A DNA stretch of 64,000 nucleotides from Iodobacter arcticus (GTDB lineage Bacteria > Pseudomonadota > Gammaproteobacteria > Burkholderiales > Chitinibacteraceae). The stretch lies in contig NZ_JBHTBQ010000011.1 of NCBI RefSeq assembly GCF_042664895.1, positions 1-64,000 on the forward strand, written 5' to 3'. The stretch's first letter is position 1, and each line of letters starts with the position of its first letter. The notes beneath the pieces were generated by a model, which saw only the letters and a program-made list of their open reading frames with translations, was not told where the DNA came from and made no database searches. This document shows positions 16,616-24,125 of this stretch, one piece after another. Position numbers and translations under genes: made by a program.

Positions 16616-17593
16616 ATGCGCATCACACACAGCCAGGTCAGCCTTGTTGCTGAGCGTTATTTTCATTCCGAACAAACACAATCATTCCGCATCAATCTGC
16701 AAGCCGCCAACCGCCCTTCTCCACCCGATACCGAAGTAGAAATTTCCTCAGCGGCACACAATCAATTTTCTTTAAGTACGCTTGATCAGCGTGTTTCACT
16801 GATTAAAAGCTTGCTGGAAAGTATTCTGGGTTATGAAATCAAATTCTGGGGCTTTGATAAAGAGGCGCCCGCAGAGCCAGTACTCGAGCAAGCCGAGCAA
16901 AACCCTCCGCTGTCAACGCAAGGTGGCTTTTCTATTGAATCGGCAAATCACTATTCAGAAACAGAAAGCACTCAGTTTCAGGCAAAAGGCAAAATACAAA
17001 CGTCTGATGGCCGGGAAATTCAATTTGCGGCTGAGCTGTCTTTAAGCCGCAGCTACCAGTTTTCCACACAAACAGGCGTTTATTCCGGCAATCTAGAAAA
17101 ACCCAAAAAAGACCCGCTAGTGATCAATTACGCCACTCCTGCCGCCCTTTTGTCAGACAAAAAATTCAGTTTTGATCTCGCAAGCGATGGCTCGCAACAG
17201 AAAGTAAGCTTACTCAAATCTGGCAGCGGCTTTCTTGCTCTGGATAAAAATGGGGATGGCAAAATAAATCAGGGCAGCGAGCTATTTGGTACACAAAGCG
17301 GCAATGGCTTTGCTGATTTAACACAATATGATGAAGACAAAAATAGCTGGATCGACGCAGGAGACAGTATCTTTGCCCAATTAAAACTCTGGATCAAAGA
17401 TGATAGCAACAATGAGCAACTGCTTAGCCTCAGCGACAAAGGCATAGGCGCGCTCTTTCTTGGCCATGCTAAAGCGAATTTTGATCTAAACAATCAGCAT
17501 AATGAGCAACTGGGCCAGATACGTGCATCGGGTATTTATTTAAGGGAAGACGGCAGTGGCGGCAGCATGCAGCAAATCGACCTTACAATCTAA
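16616..17593 (+). CDS. EF-hand-type Ca2+-binding protein with FrpC-like module
   Basis: 325 residues, conserved hypothetical. The N-terminal ~170 residues are predicted soluble with no signal peptide. The C-terminal part has a D-P-containing stretch (KKDPLVINY, residues about 163-171) followed by calcium-loop motifs LDKNGDGKINQGSELFG and YDEDKNSWIDAGDSIF and then LKLWIKDDSN. The order D-P, DxNGDG, GSELFG, DxDxNxWIDxxD, xxLxxW is the same as in the self-processing module of the RTX protein in this window (Asp643 onward), so the two probably share a fold. Whether it cleaves itself is unknown. The ATG at 16616 has GGAG ten bases upstream; an earlier GTG frame is less likely. It is transcribed after radC. 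Confidence 0.7.
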   Translation: MRITHSQVSLVAERYFHSEQTQSFRINLQAANRPSPPDTEVEISSAAHNQFSLSTLDQRVSLIKSLLESILGYEIKFWGFDKEAPAEPVLEQAEQNPPLSTQGGFSIESANHYSETESTQFQAKGKIQTSDGREIQFAAELSLSRSYQFSTQTGVYSGNLEKPKKDPLVINYATPAALLSDKKFSFDLASDGSQQKVSLLKSGSGFLALDKNGDGKINQGSELFGTQSGNGFADLTQYDEDKNSWIDAGDSIFAQLKLWIKDDSNNEQLLSLSDKGIGALFLGHAKANFDLNNQHNEQLGQIRASGIYLREDGSGGSMQQIDLTI

Positions 17594-17761
17594 ATTGCAC
17601 AACAAAAGCAGGTAAAAATACCATACCAGAGGGATGTGTTGCGCCTTAGATACAGCTCTCTACTATTTCCCGTAATTCGATTGCGACTGCAATAGTGAAT
17701 AGCCTCTAATAAGGCAGGCATCGGCCTGCTGAAGCAATAATTCACACCAAGGAATAGAGAT

Positions 17762-18970
17762 ATGACTATTGCACGTTACAGCCTTATCGCGGCTGCCATT
17801 CTGACTCTCGGCGCTTGTGGCAAACAAGAAGCCCCCAAAGATGTGGCCAGCCAAGCGGCCGCTGAAACAGCTCAGCCTGCTGCAAGCAGCAGCGGCGACA
17901 CCGTAAAAATCGCTCACTCAGCCCCGCTTACCGGCAATAACGCTCACTTCGGTAAAGACAACGAAAACGGCACACGCATGGCCATTGACGAAGTCAATGC
18001 TGAAGGCGGCGCGGATATTGGCGGTAAAAAAGTAAAATTTGAACTGGTTTCTGAAGACGATCAAGCCGATCCCAAAACTGCAACCACCGTGGCCCAACGC
18101 TTTGTCGATATGAAAGTCGCTGGCATTATTGGCCATATGAATTCTGGTACATCCATTCCCGCATCCAAAATTTATGCTGACGCGGGAATTCCACAAATTT
18201 CCCCATCAGCAACTGCCGTTGCTTACACAGCACAAGGTTTTAAATCTACTTTCCGCGTGATGAGCAATGATGCTCAGCAAGGTAAAGTACTGGGTGATTT
18301 TGCAGTTAAAAAACTAGCCGCCAAAAAAGTAGCCATTATTGATGACCGTACAGCTTATGGCCAAGGCTTGGCGGATGAGTTTGAAAAAGCCGCCAAAGCA
18401 GCGGGTGCTGAAGTGGTTAAGCGTGAATTCACCACCAATCAGGAAACTGACTTCAATGCCATTTTAACCAGCATTAAAGGTGCAAAGCCTGATCTGGTGT
18501 TTTATGGTGGTATGGATGCGCAAGCCGCACCGCTTAAAAAACAAGCTAAAAAACTGGGCATTGTCGCAAAAATCATGGGCGGCGATGGCACACAAACCCC
18601 TGAATTTATTAAGCTAGCGGGTGCTGATTCTGAAGGCATGGTGTCTTCAAGCCCTGGCCAATCAAAAGAAAGCATGCCCGGTGGCGCTGAATTTTTAACA
18701 AAATTCAAAACCAAGTTTGGCGTAGATGTTAATCTCTATGCGCCTTACAACTATGACGCCACCAAAGTCATGATTGAAGCCATGAAGAAAGCAGGCTCGG
18801 TGGATCCTGCCAAGTACCTGCCTGAGCTACATAAAATCGAATACAAAGGCGTTACTGGCGTCATTAGCTTTGATGAGAAAGGCGATATTAAAAATGGCCC
18901 GATCACCGTTTACCAAGTAAAAGGTGGTAAATGGGAAGTCATCGAAGTGGTAGCAGGTGAAGCAAAGTAA
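17762..18970 (+). CDS. Branched-chain amino acid-type ABC transporter substrate-binding lipoprotein
   Basis: 402 residues. The N-terminus is a lipoprotein signal (LTLGAC-GK, lipobox LGAC), then a short low-complexity linker (AAETAQPAASSSG) and a type I periplasmic binding protein fold of the Leu/Ile/Val family: VKIAHSAPLTGNNAHFGKD, GIIGHMNSGTSIPAS, KKVAIIDDRTAYGQGLADEF, LVFYGGMDAQAAP. It should be anchored in a membrane leaflet facing the periplasm and deliver amino acids or similar to a Liv-type permease that is not encoded nearby. It is a single gene with its own terminator. Confidence 0.93.
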   Translation: MTIARYSLIAAAILTLGACGKQEAPKDVASQAAAETAQPAASSSGDTVKIAHSAPLTGNNAHFGKDNENGTRMAIDEVNAEGGADIGGKKVKFELVSEDDQADPKTATTVAQRFVDMKVAGIIGHMNSGTSIPASKIYADAGIPQISPSATAVAYTAQGFKSTFRVMSNDAQQGKVLGDFAVKKLAAKKVAIIDDRTAYGQGLADEFEKAAKAAGAEVVKREFTTNQETDFNAILTSIKGAKPDLVFYGGMDAQAAPLKKQAKKLGIVAKIMGGDGTQTPEFIKLAGADSEGMVSSSPGQSKESMPGGAEFLTKFKTKFGVDVNLYAPYNYDATKVMIEAMKKAGSVDPAKYLPELHKIEYKGVTGVISFDEKGDIKNGPITVYQVKGGKWEVIEVVAGEAK

Positions 18971-18989
18971 GCTTCATTAAAACGCAATT

Positions 18990-19020
18990 AAAAAAGGCGA
19001 CCCTCGTGTCGCCTTTTTTT
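18990..19020 (+). terminator. Terminator after the Liv-type binding protein gene
   Basis: AAAAAAGGCGAC-CCTCGT-GTCGCCTTTTTTT. Confidence 0.92.
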
Positions 19021-19118
19021 AAAATAGCAGACTTGGATTCGCTAGCGAATAGCTTGGCCTTGATCTAGGATAAAACGGCATTCAAATAAAAATGCACGCA
19101 ATACGGGAGAGCGAGACC

Positions 19119-19946
19119 ATGAAACTTGAAGAAGTCTTTGAACAAACGCATAAACTGCCAACCATACCCAAAGTGGTTCAGGAGCTAATAGACAGCTTTA
19201 GTAAAGATGATATTGATATCGAGACCATTGCCAAGAAAATCGCACTCGATCAAGTCATTACCGCTAAAGTACTGCGCTTGGCTAATTCTGCGCACTTTGG
19301 CTCATCGAGGCAAATTGCCTCAGTGAATGAAGCCGTCGTTGTCCTTGGTTTTAACACCGTACGCACCTTAGTCGTTGCCTCCGGTGTGACCGGCGCATTT
19401 ATCACTACACCAGGCTTTGATCGCAAGCGCTTCTGGAAGCACAGCCTGCGCGTTGCAACACTGGCTAAATGGCTATCCAAACAAGCCAAATACAATGGTG
19501 AAATTGCCTTTACTACCGGCATGATTCATAGCATTGGTGAAATGCTGATTCATATTGTGGCGCCTGAGCTTGCCGCAAAAATTGATCAGTATGTAGAAAA
19601 CGGCGCAGCTGACCGGGTGGCCTTAGAAACCAATAATATTGGTTTTGATTATGTCATGGTGGGGGAAGAGCTTGCCCGTCGCTGGAATTTTCCGGTAGAA
19701 ATCCAAATGGCTGTTAAATATCAGAACATGCCCAGCGAGCAAGATCCAAGCTCAAAACTCAGCCATATTTTGCATCTGGCGCTCCACATTGCCCACCATG
19801 AAACCACAAGCGAAAATGAGCAGGCATTAGCCAATAGCTTGCCAGCATCCTCGCTTGATGCACTTGCCCTTGATGTGGATGCTTTAAGTACCCACCTTGC
19901 AGAGACCAAAGAACTTGCCTCCGGCATGGAAGAAATGATCGGCTAG
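19119..19946 (+). CDS. HDOD domain protein
   Basis: 275 residues, almost entirely an HDOD domain, a non-catalytic relative of HD phosphohydrolases used in signalling. It shows LPTIPKVVQELIDSF at the N-terminus, VNEAVVVLGFNTVRTLVVAS, FWKHSLRVATLAKWL and TTGMIHSIGEMLI, in which the HD pair of true hydrolases is not complete. Such proteins act in chemotaxis, c-di-GMP or stress circuits. I prefer the ATG at 19119, after GGGAGAGCGAGA; an ATG nine codons earlier is open. No partner is next to it. Confidence 0.9.
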   Translation: MKLEEVFEQTHKLPTIPKVVQELIDSFSKDDIDIETIAKKIALDQVITAKVLRLANSAHFGSSRQIASVNEAVVVLGFNTVRTLVVASGVTGAFITTPGFDRKRFWKHSLRVATLAKWLSKQAKYNGEIAFTTGMIHSIGEMLIHIVAPELAAKIDQYVENGAADRVALETNNIGFDYVMVGEELARRWNFPVEIQMAVKYQNMPSEQDPSSKLSHILHLALHIAHHETTSENEQALANSLPASSLDALALDVDALSTHLAETKELASGMEEMIG

Positions 19947-19998
19947 TTATTTGCCAAGCCGTGCCCTGCTGCGGACTAAAAACAACACATCCGCCTCA

Positions 19999-20027
19999 CA
20001 AAAAACCGGCAATATGGCCGGTTTTTT
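19999..20027 (+). terminator. Terminator after the HDOD gene
   Basis: AAAAAACCGGC-AATAT-GGCCGGTTTTTT. The following ~220 bases up to the next start hold its promoter only. Confidence 0.88.
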
Positions 20028-20245
20028 GATGTGCAGGCAATGAAAACTCACCCCAAATAATACTCAATACGCATTAATATCTGAGCTAATAAAACACAAG
20101 CATCTCAGACTTCCACAATGCAAAAAAATAGCGTTTAAAATGCGGGATTAGCCTGATATTCAAACCAGAGGTCAACACTTAGTCTTGTCTTGCCGGATGC
20201 CTCATAGCAAAGAATCGGCAAACCACCCAATGCGGAGATTTAACA

Positions 20246-20992
20246 ATGTTCAGCAAAAAAAATATAATTCTATTGCTTGCTAGTGCCTCGCTGTTTGTTT
20301 CTCCTGTATATGCTGCCAAGGTTTATCAAGTCGCAACCGATGCCGCATATGCTCCATTTGAATCCGTAAATGAAAAAAAAGAAATCGTCGGCTTCGATAT
20401 GGATGTTATTAAAGCTGTTGCACTCAAAGCAGGCATGGAAGTTCAGCTGCACAACACCCCTTGGGAAGGTATTTTTGCAACGCTTAGCTCTGGCGATCGC
20501 GATTTAGTCGCCTCTGCCGTAACCATCACCCCTGAGCGCAAGCTCAGCATGGACTTCTCCGACCCTTACTTTGAAGCCAAGCAACTGATTGCTGTCGCCA
20601 AAAAAAGCAATATCAGCAACTTTACAGCACTGAAAGGTAAGAAAGTGGGTGTACAAACCGGCACAACCGGTGATGAAATCGTTCAAAAGCTGCTAGGCAA
20701 AACCAGCCCAAATATCAAGCGCTTCGAATCCACACCTTTAGCCATTAAAGAGCTGCAAAATGGCGGCGTTGATGCCGTTGTTGCTGACAATGGCGTCGTA
20801 GTCAATTTTATCACCAACAACAAAGCATCTAATTTGAAAACCATTGATGATGCAACTTTCGCAAAAGAATTCTACGGATTTGCTGTAAAGAAAGGTAATA
20901 AAGAGCTCTTAGAAAAACTAAACAAAGGCATCGCCGCAATTAAAGCCGATGGTACTTACGATAAAATCCACAAGAAATACTTCGGTAACTAA
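20246..20992 (+). CDS. Polar amino acid ABC transporter substrate-binding protein
   Basis: 248 residues with a Sec signal peptide (LLLASASLFVSPVYA-AK) and a type II periplasmic binding fold of the SBP_bac_3 family: ATDAAYAPFESVNEKKEIVG, FDMDVIKAVA, SSGDRDLVASAVTITPERK (the family's amino acid-binding R and T region) and VGVQTGTTGDEIV. It resembles GlnH/ArtJ-type proteins. The permease lies just downstream, separated by a hairpin that should reduce read-through and keep binding protein in excess. Ligand specificity is not fixed by sequence. Confidence 0.93.
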   Translation: MFSKKNIILLLASASLFVSPVYAAKVYQVATDAAYAPFESVNEKKEIVGFDMDVIKAVALKAGMEVQLHNTPWEGIFATLSSGDRDLVASAVTITPERKLSMDFSDPYFEAKQLIAVAKKSNISNFTALKGKKVGVQTGTTGDEIVQKLLGKTSPNIKRFESTPLAIKELQNGGVDAVVADNGVVVNFITNNKASNLKTIDDATFAKEFYGFAVKKGNKELLEKLNKGIAAIKADGTYDKIHKKYFGN

Positions 20993-21025
20993 GCTTAATC
21001 ATTTAAAATCGGCTTAACTCTTCAT

Positions 21026-21055
21026 AAGCGCAAACCTGCTGGCTTGCGCTTTTTT
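21026..21055 (+). terminator. Attenuating hairpin between binding protein and permease
   Basis: AAGCGCAA-ACCTGCTGGC-TTGCGCTT followed by TTTTATT, located within the transporter operon. Such elements give more binding protein than permease. Confidence 0.75.
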
Positions 21056-21076
21056 ATTCCGCAATCTGAATATGGC

Positions 21077-21883
21077 ATGACAATGGATTTCATTACCTTT
21101 TGGCAACAGATGCAAACCGCCGTTCCCCTTCTTTCTAACTTTCAATTACAGATTGTCTGGGAATATCGCTCACTCTTTATCGATGGCATGCAGATGACCA
21201 TCGGCATCACCCTAATTGCCGTGGTATTTGGTACTTTAATCGGTTTATTTGCAGGAATGGCACGCCTTGCCGATGTAAAGCACGGCCTGTGGAAATACCC
21301 CGTACTCCTCCTCATCCGCTGGCCTTCATCTGCCTACGTCACCTTTTTCCGTGGCACGCCTTTATTTGTGCAGATTTTGCTCACCCACTTTGCCGTCATG
21401 CCCATGCTGGTCCATCCAACCGATGGCTTGCTGATCAGCGGTGACCTGGCCTCAACACTTCGCCAGGATTACGGCGCATTTATGTCAGGCCTTGTGGCGC
21501 TCACCCTGAATGCGGGCGCTTATATCACCGAGATTTTCCGCGCGGGTATTCAATCCATTGCCAAAGGCCAGTTTGAAGCATCACGCTCCCTAGGGATGAA
21601 TTACTGGCAAACCATGCGCTTTGTGATTATCCCGCAAGCCTTCCGCCGCATGCTGCCACCACTAGGCAACGAAGCCATTATGCTGCTCAAAGACAGCTCG
21701 CTGGTATCCGCTATTGGTCTTGCTGAGCTGGCTTACGCTGCCAGAACTGTGGCGGGTGCTTACTCCCGATACTGGGAGCCTTACCTTACGATCTCCTTCC
21801 TCTACTTAATTCTTACCCTGCTAATGGCTGCAGGCGTTAATAAGCTAGAAAAACATTATCAAGCCAGCGGGGGCATTCACTAA
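21077..21883 (+). CDS. Polar amino acid ABC transporter permease
   Basis: About 268 residues with at least five membrane segments and the His/Glu/Gln permease signature. The EAA loop reads GQFEASRSLGMNYWQTMRFVIIPQAFRRMLPPLGNE. It forms the inner-membrane channel for the binding protein upstream. ATGs at 21077 and 21083 are both possible; the ribosome site is weak, in line with coupling to the upstream gene. No ATP-binding subunit follows: the next feature is a terminator and then an opposite-strand gene. The ATPase must therefore come from elsewhere. Confidence 0.92.
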   Translation: MTMDFITFWQQMQTAVPLLSNFQLQIVWEYRSLFIDGMQMTIGITLIAVVFGTLIGLFAGMARLADVKHGLWKYPVLLLIRWPSSAYVTFFRGTPLFVQILLTHFAVMPMLVHPTDGLLISGDLASTLRQDYGAFMSGLVALTLNAGAYITEIFRAGIQSIAKGQFEASRSLGMNYWQTMRFVIIPQAFRRMLPPLGNEAIMLLKDSSLVSAIGLAELAYAARTVAGAYSRYWEPYLTISFLYLILTLLMAAGVNKLEKHYQASGGIH

Positions 21884-21914
21884 ACCACGCCAGCCCCATT
21901 AAACCGGGCAAGCC

Positions 21915-21970
21915 AGGCAGTCAAAAGGGCGGAGTTCTGTGCATACAGAGCTCCGCCTTTTTGACTGCCT
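21915..21970. terminator. Long hairpin terminator after the permease gene
   Basis: AGGCAGTCAAAAGGGCGGAG and CTCCGCCTTTTTGACTGCCT pair around a TTCTGTGCATACAGAG apex, giving an almost perfect stem of about 25 bp with internal T runs. It can stop transcription from either side. Confidence 0.85.
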
Positions 21971-22073
21971 AATACTTGCCATTTACTGCTTTATGAGCTG
22001 CACCTTACTGCCTACATAGGAGCAAGCCAAAAAGTCAGCAATCGCACAAAACCACCATCACAGCCAGTCTAGA

Positions 22074-22994
22074 CTATCCGCTCTGTGCGTTCAGCAAGCG
22101 ATCCATCGCATTTAAAAGCTCGCTCCGCCCCGCCAAATCACTGGCATCCCAAAGTACAGACAACGCCTCGGCTAGAGTGGCGATATGGATATTACTGCGC
22201 AGCTGTAAAGCAAACTGCAATAGATGCTGAGGCCAGTCAGCATCAGAGCATTCTCGCCAAGGCAAGGGGGGCAGTAAGTGATCATCTGTTTCCCCGTACT
22301 GAACAAATACCGTGCTTGCAATAGATTGGTAAGCCTGCTGTATTTCATCCGTATTCAGCCCTATTCTGGCTTTATAAAGCCAAGCCAGCGCAATAAGGTG
22401 ATGCGCAAAAAACCCTGGGCATCGTGCGCATAACTTTAATGCGCTGGCAAAATCAAATCGCTGCGCGCTCACTGAGCAATCCTCAGCAACCCCATAAAAC
22501 GCATGGGCAATAAACTCGACAAAACGCTCTAATAACAAAGCGCGCTGAAAAGGATTTGTTATTACTTTTTCTGCTTCAACAAAAGAAAGCCAAATCGATA
22601 AGCGATGTGCCAAATAACTGGATTCGCTTAATGCACGCAGGCGAAAATGCATCATCAGCGCGGCTAAACCAATTTGCTCTACCCAATCTTGCGCAGCGCG
22701 ATAAGCTAAAGGGAATACAGCGGAAATCATAAAACGCTCAGCCGCACGCGGGCCATATTTAATAGGGAAAGAAAGTTGCGGAGTGATGGGCCCCGCCATT
22801 GCCGGCGTATTAAAAAACTGCGCATGCTCAAGCAGCTGCTCGCTATATATCGTCCATTGTGGAAAACGCAATCGCAAAGCATTGAGTGCCAGCGCCGCTT
22901 TCACCCGATGAGGGTCTTCCACTTCGGCAACGGCCAAAAGCGCAAAAGGCAAGAGTTTTTCTAAAGAGAGGGGATGCAGATCAGATGATGGCAT
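22074..22994 (-). CDS. Hypothetical protein
   Basis: 306 residues that I do not recognise. It is rich in Leu, Ala and amphipathic helices, has several Cys/His residues (KLCARCPGFFAHHLIA) and no signal peptide or obvious membrane span. Codon use resembles neighbouring core genes and the frame is intact, so it is probably expressed. It has its own promoter region on the right. No partner gene overlaps it. Confidence 0.7.
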   Translation of the reverse strand: MPSSDLHPLSLEKLLPFALLAVAEVEDPHRVKAALALNALRLRFPQWTIYSEQLLEHAQFFNTPAMAGPITPQLSFPIKYGPRAAERFMISAVFPLAYRAAQDWVEQIGLAALMMHFRLRALSESSYLAHRLSIWLSFVEAEKVITNPFQRALLLERFVEFIAHAFYGVAEDCSVSAQRFDFASALKLCARCPGFFAHHLIALAWLYKARIGLNTDEIQQAYQSIASTVFVQYGETDDHLLPPLPWRECSDADWPQHLLQFALQLRSNIHIATLAEALSVLWDASDLAGRSELLNAMDRLLNAQSG

Positions 22995-23220
22995 GGCGAT
23001 CTTTAGGCAAAGAAAACCATGATAAAACGAGGAAAATTACAGATCTAATTCATTAATACAATGGCATTGATAGCCTGATGCAATCAGTAAGTCAACGCGT
23101 GAGCAGAACTACCCACGCGCTAACCGCAATGACTCATCATCATTTTTTGTAAAACTCAGGAGCGCTAAAAGCTGAATACCAGTAAAGAGTACAAAAGGCA
23201 CGAAAAGAACAGATCATTCC

Positions 23221-23277
23221 TCATAGATTTCTCCGTGAAACTCTGTGTCCTCCGTGCTCTCTGTGGTTCAAGATTTG
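23221..23277 (-). repeat. Dispersed CACAGAG/ACGGAG repeat, copy 2 (inverted)
   Basis: On the minus strand: CCAAATCTTGAACCACAGAG, then AGCACGGAGGACACAGAG and CACGGAGAAA. This is the element type at 1541-1600 and about 35 kb. It lies in the 313-base gap between the hypothetical gene and rlmB, which otherwise shows nothing. Confidence 0.65.
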
Positions 23278-23307
23278 GGTTTTGTTCGCCTACCTGAGTC
23301 GTTACGA

Positions 23308-24048
23308 TTACTTATTCATTTCGCGCTGACGACGGCTTTCAGCAAGGATAATCCCGCTGGCAACCGATACATTCAGGCTTTCTACAGAACCAAACATCGG
23401 GATCGACACCAAGGTATCGCACGATTCACGTGTCAGGCGGCGCATGCCTTCGCCCTCGTTACCCAATACCCAAGCCAGCGGGCCGGTTTGGTTAAAGTGA
23501 TGCAAATCGGTTTTAGCGTCAGCGTCTGTACCCACAATCCAAACACTCTGGTCTTTTAAGTCACGTAAAGTACGCGCCAAGTTAGTTACCATAATGTAAG
23601 GAATGACTTCAGCAGCGCCGCAAGCCACTTTAGATACGGTAGCGTTAATGCTCACTGATTTATCTTTAGGTGCAATCACAGCATGCACACCCATCGCATC
23701 GGCCACACGCAGGCAAGCGCCCAGATTATGCGGATCGGTGATGCCATCCAGAATCAGCAAGAACGGTGGCTCGTTCAAATCTTCCAGCACGTCTTCCAGC
23801 ACCACATAGGATTTGCCCGCGTCAATCATAGCGGCTACACCTTGGTGGCGAGCGTGGCCAGTCATGCCATCCAAGCGTGCGGCATCGACCATAATCACGT
23901 GCACACCCTGCTGCTCTGCTAATTTCAGCAGCTCTTTAGCGCGTGGATCGCTGCGGCTGCCGTTAAAAAACAGCTCTAGTACGCTATCTGGAAAACGCTT
24001 AATGCGTGAAGCAACGGCATGAAAGCCGTGAATAAGTTTTTTTTGCAT
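23308..24048 (-). CDS. rlmB: 23S rRNA (guanosine-2251-2'-O)-methyltransferase
   Basis: RlmB transfers methyl from SAM to the 2'-O of G2251 in the peptidyl-transferase P-loop of 23S rRNA. The 246 residues are normal for the family. The N-terminal substrate-binding part (LIHGFHAVASRI) is followed by the SpoU knot motifs: LDGITDPHNLGACLRVADAM (motif 1), WVLGNEGEGMRRL (motif 2) and IPMFGSVESLNVSVASGI (motif 3). It is probably transcribed alone; the usual partner rnr is not in the adjacent sequence. Confidence 0.96.
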   Translation of the reverse strand: MQKKLIHGFHAVASRIKRFPDSVLELFFNGSRSDPRAKELLKLAEQQGVHVIMVDAARLDGMTGHARHQGVAAMIDAGKSYVVLEDVLEDLNEPPFLLILDGITDPHNLGACLRVADAMGVHAVIAPKDKSVSINATVSKVACGAAEVIPYIMVTNLARTLRDLKDQSVWIVGTDADAKTDLHHFNQTGPLAWVLGNEGEGMRRLTRESCDTLVSIPMFGSVESLNVSVASGIILAESRRQREMNK

Positions 24049-24125
24049 ATTTCAGTACCTAAATAAAACGCCGACGCTCATTCATAGAACAGATCAAACC
24101 GATTAAAAAGCCGTTTTGAAGTGCC

